Assembly (NCBI GenBank): GCA_017590115.1
Contig: JAGGNK010006559.1
Span: forward strand, 8,979,784-9,043,783
Direction: 5' to 3'
DNA length: 64,000 nt
Source of the DNA: Montifringilla adamsi
Lineage: Eukaryota > Chordata > Aves > Passeriformes > Passeridae
Shown here in pieces: positions 48,773 to 62,200 of the stretch (positions are counted from its first letter, which is position 1; each line of letters begins with the position of its first letter). The notes under the pieces are model-generated. The model ran no database searches and was not told the origin of the DNA. It worked only from the letters and a program-made list of their open reading frames with translations. The position numbers were made by a program, and so were the translations under genes.

Positions 48773-51700
48773 AATAGAAGCAAGAATCAGAGTATCTTGT
48801 GTCTAGAAGATTAGCAAACTACCTGGGCTCAGGATAAAAATGTAATAGCTCCTGAAACAACTTGTTATTTTTATTTTTAAATGTTTTTTTTTCTCTGAGA
48901 TCCTACTGACTTTTGCATTACAAGACATACAGCAAATGTCATGGGTTTTATACATATTGTTCAAGGACATAGAGAAGTGTTATTTACACCTAACAGGCAG
49001 AAGACTGGGTGTGTATAAGATGACATGATGTTAGGTTAAAAGGATGCAACTTTAACCAGCTTAGAAACAGCACATCTTGTTTACAACTGAGAGCATTCAT
49101 CACAGAGCTGTTAAGTATGAATTATTAAATTTAAAGTGCTTCAGAAAATGTAATTGAACATGGAAGATAAATATATAAATGATAGTCTGCAAGAAAATAA
49201 ATTTAACCTTCTCCTATTTCCAAAATATACATAAAATACAATATTAGCATACAATTTAAAGGTTAATTAGCAGCGATAGTACACCAGCTTTATGGAGGTT
49301 AGCCATATTGGGATCTTGAAAATAAATGACTTTTCGCATGATTTTACAGACTTCTTTTAAAACCATTATCCACTTTTTTTGTCTTATTTCTTGTCTCCTT
49401 ATTCTACTTCACTTCTTTTCTCCTTTAAGAAATCTGTTCTGTTATACAACCTCTCAGCCTCTAAAAGGATATGACATACCAGGCACTCTCACTATTTGAG
49501 CTGCAAAATTAGATTTCAGGTATGGATTTTTAATCAGTGTTTCTGGTAGTGCTTCCTTCTAGATCCACCTTCAGCAAATTTCTCTACCACTATTTACATA
49601 TGGTTAGAATTTTCCTCTTTTTATAAAAGGCAGGCAGAAGACATAAAACCAATACACTGCCTTATGTTTCCTTCTTCTGCATGTGTATTCTGTGAATCTA
49701 CCTATATATGAATATGAATATAATATTTTCATATTCTATGAATTCTAAAAGAAAACCTTTTCAAGAAGCTGTGACACTGTATAGCATAAGGATGGAGTAA
49801 GACAGTGGAGTCTGTGCCTCAGGAAGTGAATAGTGAGCTAGGAAGGAAAATCTCATACCTGTATGAACTGAGTTTTGAGTAGGAAGGAATTGCTAGTCAA
49901 TAATATTTGAATGACATTATATTACACTCATGTGACAATCAGGGAGCCTGTATCAAATAATGTTTGTTTTGAAACTAGGTCATAGAGTTTAAGTCCTCAC
50001 ATAACTGCTGACAATTAATTTAACAAAGTTTTCAGCAATCTCAATAAAGACAAAAAGAACTGAAACAACACACTGAGTAAAATACTCTCTCTCTATCCAT
50101 CTGATTACCAAATGTTTCCTTCAGGCCATTTTTTTAAGTCACACCAGCTGTATTAGCCATCACAAAGCAAAAATAAGAAAGCTTTAGATGTTAATGAACT
50201 GTTAATTCAGCATTTTTCTTTTAGCATTGGAAACAAAAGAAGATTGTTGACTAAGTAAAGATAATTCAATTCAATTTCATTCATAAAACCTTTCTGATAT
50301 TTAATATCCTACCATGGTCAACTTTCAAAACATCTATCAATTATGTCCAAATCATGTCAAAAGTAATCATTTAATGAGATATGTGTTTAGATAGACTTTA
50401 AATCCAAGTTTTGGTAAAGTTCCAGAGTCTCTGTTTTTCCTCGCTCTTATTTTTTTCCCTTTCACCTCTAAGAAATTGCAGAAGCTCACTATGCAATAAG
50501 CTGTAAAATTCTGGAAGTAACAAGTAAAACATGTCTGAAACACTTTAATTTTCTAGGCATATATTTAAAAATAGATATCATAATAACTTTAGGGACAAAA
50601 TATTCTTGCACATGGAGAGGGCAGATATTGCTACCAAGCGCTGAAATGAAGCAGAGGAATAAATTCTTTTAGATCATAAAGCGTATTTATAACACAGTGA
50701 GCCACAGAAAGTAATCTGATACATTGAAATGTAAGACAAAAATTAGTCTCTGATTTTTTTAGTTCTAATTGATGATGTTGATTGTCTTGAATGATGAACA
50801 CAAATATTGGAATGGAATGAGCAAATAATTATTTTCTGTAAAAAGGGCAAATTTGAGCATGCTCTTTCATTCAAAGCAGGAGGGCACTGATATGGAAGAA
50901 GTGCAAGCCTTACTGAATAAAAAGAAAACCAACGCAGAACAACATAACATATGTCCAAACAATTATTAAGAAAACAATGACAACCTATGAAAAAAGACTC
51001 TCCAATAAATTTTCTTATGACAAAATTGTAAGGAAGTACAGAAAAAAAAATAAAATAGTCAAAATACAGTTAAGCTGAGTTTTTAAAGAAAATTACATCT
51101 GTCAATGACAATGATAAAAATAGAGAAGGGTCAGCAGGAAAAGGAAACAGAAGAAAAGTGATACTAATGCATGCTCAGAAAGGAGAAAAGATCAATGTTA
51201 ATCTATTCCAATTGCCAAAGGAATAATTTTGCCTCAGACTTTCTTTTTTCAATGCAACTGGTGTACAGAAAAAAAATAATAACCAATTATAATAAAAATC
51301 CCTTGCCAAAGAAACAACAACAAAAAAGAATTATGTGTCAAAGTAAGGATATCTGAAAGGGAGTAAAAACTTGGATTTCAGATTATAAAAAAAAATTGAA
51401 CAGTCCCTTAGTGTCTGTCTTGAAGAATATAGTCTTTTAAAGAATCATCATTTGAAATTGAGAGTCCAGTACTATGAATAAATGATGGAAATGGTCTCTG
51501 AATGAAGAGAAGGAAACACAGCACTGTAAACACATCAGAAATATGTACATAGCAGACCTTGGTGCTACATAATGGCCTAGAACTTATTTTTGAGAAAAAA
51601 TTGCCAAATCCATGCAACTCTGTGGACCCTTGAGTAAGTTATGAAAGCACAGTAGATACACTCCGTATATATCCTTTGGAAATACACATATATGTATATT

Positions 51701-52009
51701 TCCTGACAGCTTATTAGATCGTCATAGTCAAGTAATCCCAATCTGTCTAGAGTTACAAAGCACTTCATACAGTTCCCTGTAGAGGATTGGATTTATATCA
51801 TTAGAAATTATGAATAGCCAGGAAACAGGAATGTGGCAAAAGTTGAGTTGAACAGATCAGACCAGGAAAAAATTAGACAATTATTTCCCTCAGTCGTTCT
51901 TCCTGTGGTAGATACTTTTAACATTTTCATTAGAGACTTTTATGCAGGAACTAAGTGAGCACTCTGAAATGTGGAAGTGTTAGAAAGCAGAAAGTGTTAT
52001 CCAGATCTG
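48773..52009. other. Gene-poor flank, no exon seen
   Basis: This is AT-rich unique sequence. No repeat family or exon was recognised. Short open frames (up to 71 codons) are chance. Confidence 0.75.
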
Positions 52010-52420
52010 ATCAGTAAGTAGAAGAGTTGGATGAACTTGGGAACTAAAGCAATGGACATTATATTAAATTTAAAAATACAAATTCTAAACATAAATGCTT
52101 TATGATTAATGAGAATTTGAGCCTATAAATGTAAACTACATTCATTGTATGCAAGAAAGGACAGGAAAACTTGAATACATTGTTGAGTAACAGGATGACT
52201 GTGACATGGTTGTGAAAATAATAATAGTATCCAGGAGTGCATCAAAGAATGAATTCTCATTAGAGAGAAGAAAATAGTACTCCCATTTTGGAGCATATTG
52301 TCATGATCTTGCTCAAAATATTGTAAACAATATGACTCAGCTGATAAGCATAAAATTTACCTGAATTTGATACAGAAAAAGATGGTAAGGATGACTGTGA
52401 AAATGGAAAAATCCCTACAA
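52010..52420 (+). mobile_element. Highly decayed CR1/L3-like LINE fragment (+ strand)
   Basis: Several words fall in the order expected of the end of a CR1/L3 ORF2. These are AGAGTTGGATGAACTTGGGA then AAAGCAATGGACATTA, later CCAGGAGTGCATCAAAGAA, then GGAGCATATTGTC. They echo the LINE phrases encoding the region between the polymerase thumb and the C-terminus. Similarity is low, with many gaps, and no open frame survives. This is by-eye recognition and needs a repeat-library search; boundaries are rough. Confidence 0.35.
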
Positions 52421-54479
52421 ATTCATGTTAGAAGGGATAGTAAACCACATGTGGAGTGAAGATTACCTTCATAAGTGTGAAGACGTAAGAAGGACAAGAA
52501 TGATCTGCCTTAGAAGAAAATGCCTATGCATGACCAGAGGGATATGAGGTGGTCATGAATAATGTCATCACAGTCACAAAGATGTTTCTTAGTAACATCA
52601 TGGGATAGCATTTCTAATGATTTTGGCTCTAACACTGAGGTTGAAAAGATTAGAGAAAAAAAGATTACATAAAAATCCTAATTCTCATGATGCAAGATTC
52701 AACTCAATTAAATTTTCAAATGTTGTTGAAATAAACATAAGGGCTTCATTGATCAAAAATGCCAACGCTGCTTTTTTGTACTACACCGAATTTATGTGCT
52801 ACCAAGACTGCACCCTCGACAAATAAATTTGCTTTTGTTTTGTTGTTCCATCTTTCATTCTTCTTCCCAAAAAACATTTAGAGACTGATCACTGACTGCA
52901 GTACAGGTTCTAAAGTAGCTCTAGCATCACTGATTATTTTTCAAGTGTCTACATGGTATTTCATACTTAGATACTGAAATGATCATCATATATCATTAGA
53001 GTAATAATCAGGAAATAATCAAAGACTGACTGTCAGAAAACAATGGAAATTGTTTCAATTTGTTTTCAGTCTCCCTGCCTAGATAATTTCATCCTGACAA
53101 ATGCTCATATTCTTCTTGTAATCTAGGACAGTGTCAATGTCCTTGATATTCTCAGCATTTTTTCTGTGCATTTTTGTAGCTTTTGATCTGATGTTGAAAT
53201 ACTGAAATCTTCAGCTGGTTGAAAGAACACACTATTATGACTTTTAAGTTTAGGTTTCCCAGTGCCTGTCCAAGAAGATGTCATTCAATCTACAGCTGTT
53301 GAGCACTGACCTCTATCGCTATAGAACTTTTTCTTTTCCCCTGCAAGCTCTCTTTCCTTATTTATTTGCATTTATTTATGCATTTAAGCTATGTTATTGA
53401 CTTTTTTTCCTACATGATTACAGAAGTAATACCCCATTTTTTGTAACCCTTGTTTGGTGGAGTCTTAAAGCAACATTCTGAAATTTACAATTTTGACATT
53501 GCAAGGAACAAAATTCTAGAAGCTAGAGTGCCTTAAACACTGCAAATGTATATATATTTAAAATCACTGGTTTTAGTTAAGCTGCCCTGAATTTTCTTTT
53601 ATTTTTTTCTTTCTATTTACTGAAAATTATCTCACCTTTTCCAGTTTATCTCATTTCTGGCTTAATATCTGAAACTACCTGTTATCATTCCTCTACTGTA
53701 TGTCACTCAAGATTGCTTTCCCAGGAGTTAATTGGGAAAAGACAGCTCAGGCTGGCAGCAATAGCCTCATGATATTTGCATTCAGGAGTATTCATCACTC
53801 AGTTTTCATGACTGATGCTGCTCTATGTACATATCACTGAACAGAAAAGAGCAAGAAATCCAGAAGACATGTGCAGTATTTTTCTTTACAGGACTCTAAC
53901 AGAGAAATGAGGAAAAAAGAAAAAGAGGTTTTGTTAGATAAAAAGAAAAAGGTAAATTGAGATTAAGGAAGGAGAAAATCATATGTTTAATACTGAAAGA
54001 ATAAACATAATTTCAATCAACAGTTTTGCTATATTTATATGCAAAAATAAATGTAGACCAGTTTGGAAATAGACTTGTATGATGACATTAATTTTTTCTT
54101 AATATTTTTCTTCATCACTACTTTTTATTTTCTATCATGACAAGACAGTAGCAGGAAATTGCTGGATGTATTTTCTCAGTTCTTTTGTTATCAGTTTTAA
54201 AGCACTAATTTTTACATATCAGCTTTATGAAATACATATTTTTGAAGTAAATATCATTCATATACAGAAAGCAGTATGACTTAAAATGTTAGATTCACTC
54301 ACAGCAGAATCACGCTGCATTTAAATCAGTAATGCATCTGTTTCCCCTAATTAGAGAAAGGTCAGTGTAGAATAAAAATAATAATGATCACGAAAATATT
54401 TCAGATATATATTGTGTGCTGTGTGTGAAGAATTCAAAGTATTTTTGAAGCTCAGTAGCATTTAGCCGACTATTAAAAC
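52421..54479. other. Gene-poor flank, no exon seen
   Basis: This is AT-rich sequence without recognisable genes or clear repeats. The 69-codon open frame at 52,617-52,826 has no recognised product. Confidence 0.7.
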
Positions 54480-54600
54480 CCTGTTGACACGGGGAGCTAA
54501 GTTAGGGCACAGACAATTCAAATGACTTACCCAAGGCCACACAACAATTCAATTCCAGTTACAAAAATAAGATTCCATAATTCTAGTCTCCTTTGTACCT
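54480..54600 (-). mobile_element. MIR/CORE-SINE-like relic (minus strand)
   Basis: The segment contains AAATGACTTACCCAAGGCCA followed by CACAA, a close match to the reverse complement of the conserved core of MIR-type SINEs (the word GACTTGCCCAAGGTCACAC). It continues with GATTCCATAATTCTAGTCTCC, which fits the expected tRNA-derived part further along in the same orientation. The body is about 120 bp, degraded. MIR and other CORE-SINEs predate the amniote split, so a copy in a bird is very old. Confidence 0.65.
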
Positions 54601-57550
54601 AGCTATACTTCATTCCTGCCAAGCATCTGTCTTACAGACAAGTACCCTTGTTCTCAATTGTGAAGTGAAATGAAAGGAAATGAAGTCACCTTGTGTGATT
54701 TTATTAGATGACCTGTCTTAATGAAATATTGAATCCTCTAAAGATGGTGCACAGAATTTATCTTTCTGGTCCTAAATATGTTAATAACATTATTTTACTC
54801 TCTATTCCGTAGAAATTTTGGAAATAACAGAAATGTGGAAGTGTTAGCAGAGGTACATACTTACAAGACCACCTTTTACAGCTGGGTAGATTTAAGACTA
54901 AAAGAAAACAGATGTGATAGCAAAGGACTGTCTGCATTAACAGCTTAAATACAAAGTAAATGGCATATCAGACAGAAATGTGAAGGACGTGAAATACCTT
55001 CTATCTAAATATACACATGCAGTCGCAGCTGTTTCCGAGGTAACACAATGTGCCTTTCTGAACAGTAATTCCCCAAAGCAGGTGTAACTTTCAAGGGATG
55101 AATAGTGCACGAAGACATTCAGAACCATAACTTTTCTAACACCAGCAGTTGGTTATTTTAGGTGATTTTTTTTCTTGACATAGGCTTTTTTAATTATTAC
55201 TAGCAAAAGTTTGCCAGGAAAATAACTTCAGTGTTCTGACAAACACTATATATGCTTTCTGTAGGGTGATCTGTGGTTCTGTATGTTGGTAACAGCAAGA
55301 ACAAAAATAAGTTGGTGAGAAACCAAAAGGAGCAAGAGGAAATATGGGTTTAAAGTTTCACTGCCTGACAGAACAGCTGTCTATAAATCTTCTGTGCATC
55401 TTTTACCTTTGCAAAACTGGATACTAGCCAGCAGTGCACAATCCAACATAGGCAGAGAATGCAAATTTTTTACTGCCTGAAACCTCCATAATTTTTTATA
55501 GCTTTTCAGTTTGCATGCAAAATGCTACTATTCTGATCATACCCACACTTCTTTGCACACAAGATAGTGATTACCTAAGGCAGTGTGGAATCAGACCAAG
55601 AAAGAGGGATGAAACAGGGAAGAGGATCTCCTTATGATCAACATTTAATTGAGAAAATATAGAATAAGAAGTAACACATGCATTTTCATGAGGGCTCACC
55701 TTTTTTCATAGTGTTTGCAATAGCATTAAGCATTTTTTAATTACGAATTCAGACAGGAGTTAAAATATTCAATCTGTATAAAATTTTCCAGTAGATTACC
55801 AATGCATTCAAATCCATTTAAAATTACACTTTTGTGGCATACCTGTATAAAATACTACTTACTCATCTTTGCAGAAGTCCTATTTAAAACCTATACACAT
55901 ATTTAGAAAACTAAACTCCTTCTGTATTATTTTGGGGTGCTGTGATGCACCTGTCAGTACTTTGTTCAGAGTGCTAGGGCAGCAAAATTTCTAACAATGC
56001 GTAGAATGATTAAACAACATCTAATAAAAAGATCTGTTAATCTTTTATAGTCTTTGAGTACATCTTGCTGCACCCTAATCAATTTGTCACACACTCAGAG
56101 GGAGGTTTATGGCGAAGGACTGCAGGTTTACAATTTCAACAGGGTTTGTGTGCTTGCTATTGCATATGGTCCCACAAAATCTTTTACAAGGTGTGATCAA
56201 CTCTGTGTTTCTCATTCATACTTAGATTTTTTTATTCACAGATTGAAAGTAGAAGTCTACAGCAAAGAAGGATGTAACTGGTTGCTTTTCAGCAGTATAA
56301 TGGAGAGTAATCACCCATCATTTATGTTCTCCTTCCCCCTCACACAGTCTTACTCATATGTGGTAATAACTGCAGTTTGGATGAAACTGCAGCAAATATA
56401 AAATATCCAGATTCAGCTGTAATTTTGAGAAATTACAACATATTTATGTGAATAATTTCTAGTACTACATCAGCATTTTAGATAAGAAGATGATGTCATT
56501 CAAGGAAACCTTGAAAATCTGGAAAGGTATTTTAAGACATAGATAAGACAATGTTCCACAAATATGTTAAGAATGGCTATAGTTCAGACTAAAGGCCCTG
56601 TAATCAAAAGTGAAAAATTTGTTTAGAAGAAACCTAGCAAGTAGAGGATATGCTGAAAGGTTCTCAAAAAACTTTCCTAGGCTTGGGATGGGAATTGTAT
56701 TTCCAGGACATAAGGTAGATGGTATGTCCTAGTCTCTACTACCCAGCTGAAAGTCCAGAATGGAAAGTGCTTTCACATCTCTAAACATATATGAGCTTCC
56801 TGCCTTTTATCCCACTCATACTTTGTTTTCCTCAAAACAAACAACCCATTGCTGTATAAACATATTTTGCTTCAGAGACGATATTCTTTGGTAATGATAA
56901 ATTCACTCATCAGAGAACCAAGGACCATTGTGACTTCATGCATATTCCTCAAGTGCCACATCTGACCAGGCAGTAATGCCTACTTGTTGGCACAGTTTGC
57001 TTACAAACTGTGCAAAAACCAGGCTACTGCATTTTGAGAGATGACTTTAATCTATTGGTTGATGTGATTACTCGAGAGGAAATTGGTTCTGCAACTTCCA
57101 TTTCTATGGAACTGCAGTAAAATCATAAAGATTGGTGTGAATAAAGAATTAACAAGATTTTTCTGCTGTAGAAGCAATGGAAGAAAAAGCAGAACACTAA
57201 GCCTATAAGAATAGCATGTGCTGATATCATGTAGCATTGATTTTCAAAACATCTGATTCAATAGACAAAAAACTAAGTAAATTCTGAAGGACTGTAGAGA
57301 TAGAACATGATGGAGAGATTAATCTCTGAAGAGTCCAACATGAAAAATGGGCAAGTAAGACACCTAAGAAAAACTGAGGAGGTGATGAGTTGATGTTCTT
57401 TGGAACCTGCATCATCCTGGGGCCAACTACTACTGTACATTAACCTTGTGAACCTTGGTCATTGCACACTGAAGAGGATGCAAAACTACAAAAGTCTTGG
57501 TGCCTGTGAGTATGTGAGCATGTGGGTAAATGTGAGCTAATGTAGTTGGG

Positions 57551-57582
57551 TTTATTTATTTATTTATTTTATTTATTTATTT
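57551..57582. repeat. (TTTA)n microsatellite
   Basis: About eight TTTA units, with one extra T in the middle (near 57,570), span 32 bases in intergenic sequence. Confidence 0.95.
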
Positions 57583-59216
57583 CCACTTGGTTTCATTTTT
57601 AATAAAATCATCTTTCTTTTCTACAGGGCCTGCACTAAGTTTTGCTACAATTTTTCTACTAAGTCATGACATTGCATCCTACCTTCTCTGTTTTTGTTTC
57701 ATTTCTATTTTCTATTTCATCACATATTTTCTTTCTGTACGAGCTGAAAACAAAACAAGACAAAATAAACACATCCACCTTCCTCCTCTCAAGAAACTCA
57801 AATAACTAATCAGGATGCGAACCCTAAAATTTGTATCACAGATAGTACTTTACAGCCATGGAGCTTTAGAAGAAGGATTGCCAGAAGCTGAAGTACAGCC
57901 AGACTATGAACAAGTTTCAAAAATTACTCCTTTAACAGAAATAGAACAAATACCTTCTGTCAAGAGTACACAATTTACTCTGGCTTTTTTTGGTTCTTCA
58001 TAGACCTTGAACTCTTGAAAATCCTATGGAATTCAGTAAAGGTTCAGTGGTTAGTTTGACTTGGCTGTTACACAATTTCTCTATCAATGTAATTTGCAAA
58101 AAATTAAAACTATCAAAGGCACAGATTCAAGAAGTAGTATTTACTTCTGGGTTTTAAAACCAGAAAAGGATGAGGAATGAAATACATCTACAATGGCTTT
58201 CACAGTTTGAAATGCAGTTGTCCTCTGCATTGCCAGCCAGCTTGGAAGGCCAGTGCAAAGGGGCAACAAAGGACACTGTTCCAATCAGATTTTGGGGACG
58301 TCTTGTTTCCAAAGGCAGATGCACAGATAATGTAAATTCTATAGTAAGAATAATCGTATCTGGTCATGAAGGATGCACTCCAAAATTGGGCTGTCTGACC
58401 TTCTTATGCTGGAAGGAGTAGACAAAACAGCTCCATATTGGTTCCAGGAACACAAAGTGAGAGTAAATAAATAGAAATACCTCAACTAAATATCTATTGT
58501 CTTAAAAAAAAGCCAAGAAACAACTGCAATTTCTACCAAGTTGGGTAGTTCAAGCTCTACAAGCTATAAATTAAGTCTGTACGTGAAAGTCTCACATTTG
58601 ATTAGCAAGTGAGAGTTTAGAATGTTAGCAACCAGGTGCATATGCATCTAGATAAATTTAAAGTAGTTTGAGTCTCCTGAATTTTAGTTCAGTTTAGCTA
58701 TCATTGCATAGTTAGCATTCTTCCATACTGGCCATTAGTTTAAACACAGCCAGTCTTCTTTGATTATTTAATAAAAAATAGGGAAGGAGAAAAGGAAAAA
58801 GACAAAGGTAGGAAAAAATCATGAAAGGGTTAAGAGACAATTCCAGTTTTTTATTTTAACAACTAGGAAATTTACAATGGAGGAGGGTGGAGAGGGAATC
58901 AAGTGCTGTTGTTTTCAGTTTCATTTTTCCTTAGACATATCAGTGATTCAGTTCTGAATGATGTCTGTCGCTTGATCCAGTCGTACTAACTCCATTTTCA
59001 CTGCCTTAGAAGATGCCATTAACAAGCAGATGTACAGACCAGGCAAAGGTTTATGTCTGATATGCTGAAGCTGTTTTATTCCATGTAGAATAAAAAAGCA
59101 GGAGAAAACTAGAGAGAACCTGTAAGCCCGAAATTTCAAGCCAAAGAAACAACTGCAGCAGCATTCCCCAGCTGAGCTTATTACTGCTGCACAACAGTGA
59201 TAATTACTAAATTTTT

Positions 59217-59298
59217 ATATTTATAGAAAACTGGGACCTCATAAAGATCCAGCTGCACCTTTATCTAAGTACAATATGTAACCATTTTCTATAAATAT
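59217..59298. repeat. Nested inverted repeat, 14-bp perfect outer arms
   Basis: The outer arms ATATTTATAGAAAA (59,217-59,230) and TTTTCTATAAATAT (59,285-59,298) are exact reverse complements. Pairing extends inward by TGG/CCA after a one-base bulge. An inner pair ATAAAG (59,241-59,246) and CTTTAT (59,259-59,264) is also present. The whole is 82 nt. It could be a small palindromic transposon relic, a structured RNA or a chance AT-rich palindrome. Confidence 0.85.
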
Positions 59299-62200
59299 GG
59301 ACATTTGGTGGAAGCATATTTTAATTGTGAAAATGCAGGATTAAGTCTGAAGAATTTTTAATTATTTATTCATAATACATAAAAATTCTGCCTTCCTGGA
59401 AAATCAATCTGACTCATTCCCATTTTCACTGAATACATCACTGATCATTTAATGATTTTTTGACCATGAGGGCTGCAGAACGATTTTTTTTGGCAGTATG
59501 TCTTGACAGGAAACAAGCAGATTATCAAAGTTTTCGATCATGGCTAATGTGCATAAAAAATGACTATGTAGGCTATAACGCTGGAAACACTGGCACCAAA
59601 AAGTCTGTCAGTGATGTGGAGCTGCAAAGGTAGAATAAGACAGAGACATTGATTCATATGAGATAGGTGGAACACTTCAATTATTTATCTGCAAACAACT
59701 GCAGCAGCAGCAAACCCCTGACATAGCATAAGATGGTTAACTTTGAACTTGGAATAGATCTTATAGTCGCTAAGGTACCTCAGAAGCAGAAGGCAAGTTG
59801 TCAGTAATTAATGGCTTGTGGATTTAAGAAAAGAGCAAGGTGTCAGCATTTACACAGTGAAGGATTGGAAAGTACGAGGGACAAATCTAGCTGACAACTG
59901 CAGGGAGTTTTGCAAGTGTTTGCAAGTGGCATCTTAAGAAATATTCATCTGAAAAATGACTATACTTATAAATGGATTATGGTATCTAAAACTCCACATG
60001 CCTTTTATTGTCAGTTTGGGCTGCTGCTCTCCTTCCATCTTGTTTAATAAGATTTACCTTAAAATGTTTGTCCTATTTTAACAAGAGCAGCACCAGCCAA
60101 AGTGAAGAAAAAACAACCAACCCCAATTTTATGTCAGAAAAAGCTCTCTCTTTTTATTAGTCCAAATGGTTCCAAAGGTTGTTTTTGTATAGTGCATGAT
60201 GTGTGCGTGGCAGCAGTGGCTATATATAACACAAATACACAAAACTGGCAAGGTGGACTTCAGTCTACTTCTGTTGAGCTTCCTCCTTTCATCCCTTTTC
60301 CCTCCTTGAAATAAACTGCTAAGCTTTCAAATGTTATCCTGTCTCCATGTAGTCACTTGACCAAAATGGATTTTAAACTTTTCACCTGTTAAAGCTCTTC
60401 TTTTTTAAACAGCTCTGAGGGAAGCAATAAAAAACTAGCAGAAGTCAAAATGTCATCCAGAGACAGAGAAGGGAAGAACTCAGGTATCTAAATTGCTGCT
60501 TAAAATATCAGCAATTTAAATGAATTGAAAATAATTAAAGACCTCTCATTTTCTCCTTCCTATTCAGTGTTTATTTTTTTTTATAACACTACGATATTAA
60601 GTTAATACACAGGCTGAACCCATGGAAAAAGATCTGCAGTTTCATTCCAGATTATTTGGCAGGATGGGGATGGGGCTCTGTGGCAGCTGGGGTCATGAAA
60701 CAGCAGAGCCTGGCAGCCAGTGCCCACCCACCACCCCAGCCAGGAGAAGGCAGCCAGGAGGGCACCGGGGCAGCACCGGCCCCTGGCATTGGGCACCTCT
60801 CTTGCTGGATCCCAAGGCAGGGCTCTGAGGACGGGTGCAGACAACACAGGGACAGCTCTGCTTCTGATCATCATCTCATCCTGGCCACCTCCACTTCTAG
60901 AAAAGTCACATATGGAAAAACAGGAGCTTTCTGGGAAGATATATTTAATGAAGTTTTGATAGCAAACATACTTTTTTCTCACTACAAGAATACAGCCAAA
61001 AAAACAAAAAGAAAAAAGAAATCTGTCCTCCTTGCTTTCAGAAACCACTGTTCACTTCTTCTGTTTCCCAGATAGGATTTTAGCAACTGAAAATCAAAAT
61101 ATTTATTCTGAAATTAAAATGTATGAAGAGAACCCGGCACTTTTTGAACAAAAAACACTTAGTGGATGAAATTGAGGCAATGCTGTAGCGACAAGCAATA
61201 TTCTTATCAAGAAAAAATAGTGTATTTGTGCAAAACTTTTGAATTCACCACCACTTTGCATCTGAATTCAAACTAAGGCCAGGCTTAGTTCATACACCTT
61301 CCCCTGGCTTCTTATATGCCTGGCTTTTTCTTCTGAATGGACCTTTATGCAAGTTTTGGGGGCCTCAGCTGTGACAGTAAATGCTTGCAGGCCGCAGATG
61401 AGTCAAATGATCTGTTATAATGACAATCCTTGGGAACTAACAAATGTGGAAAGACCTACATCAAAACGCACCCTGAATTTAACTTTTGTTACTGTTTATT
61501 GGTTTTAGGGCATTTGAACTTGATTTCTCTCAAGCAGAAAAAAATGGTAGCCATGGGAGAAGTAAGAAAGGTATTTTAGTCTGCAGAACAGGGAGGAGTG
61601 ATTTTCACCTAAGAAATGTTAAGAATTGTCCTAGGGAACAATGGGGCAAAATGCATGGATCATTTTAGAATAGACTTATTGAGCCTTTTATTTTTAATAA
61701 TATTTTCAATAATAATGATAATAAAAATAGATTATTTTTTTTTTCTGTAGACAATATCTTCCCCAGCTGCTGCTAATGTTAAAGTTATGCCTGTGTTGGA
61801 ATCAGAATATGGAACATTCCTTAGCAATAGCTTATCCTCTATGTCTTGCATTTTTTGAGATGTTTGAGCAATGAATTTTCTCTAGTGGATATTTGCTGCC
61901 TCATCAAGTCTTCCTCACTTTTAAAATGTAAACTACTTTCTGCTCTCCTTTGATTCTTTTAATTTATTTCTGAAACTTCCTTCTGAGTCAGAGCATTTCC
62001 TCCAATCATCCGGTATGCTGCAGGGCTTTTATTTCTTTTGTATACTGTGTCAGGTACAGACACACTTAAAGTTGCCCTCGTCAGCATAACTCTCAGCATT
62101 ACAAGCTCAAGTTGTATGGCACAAGACTTTTTATTTCACAGTACAGGCTGGAGCTAACCTAATCTCTTTTAAAGATGATTTACGGTATAGCAGACTGGTG

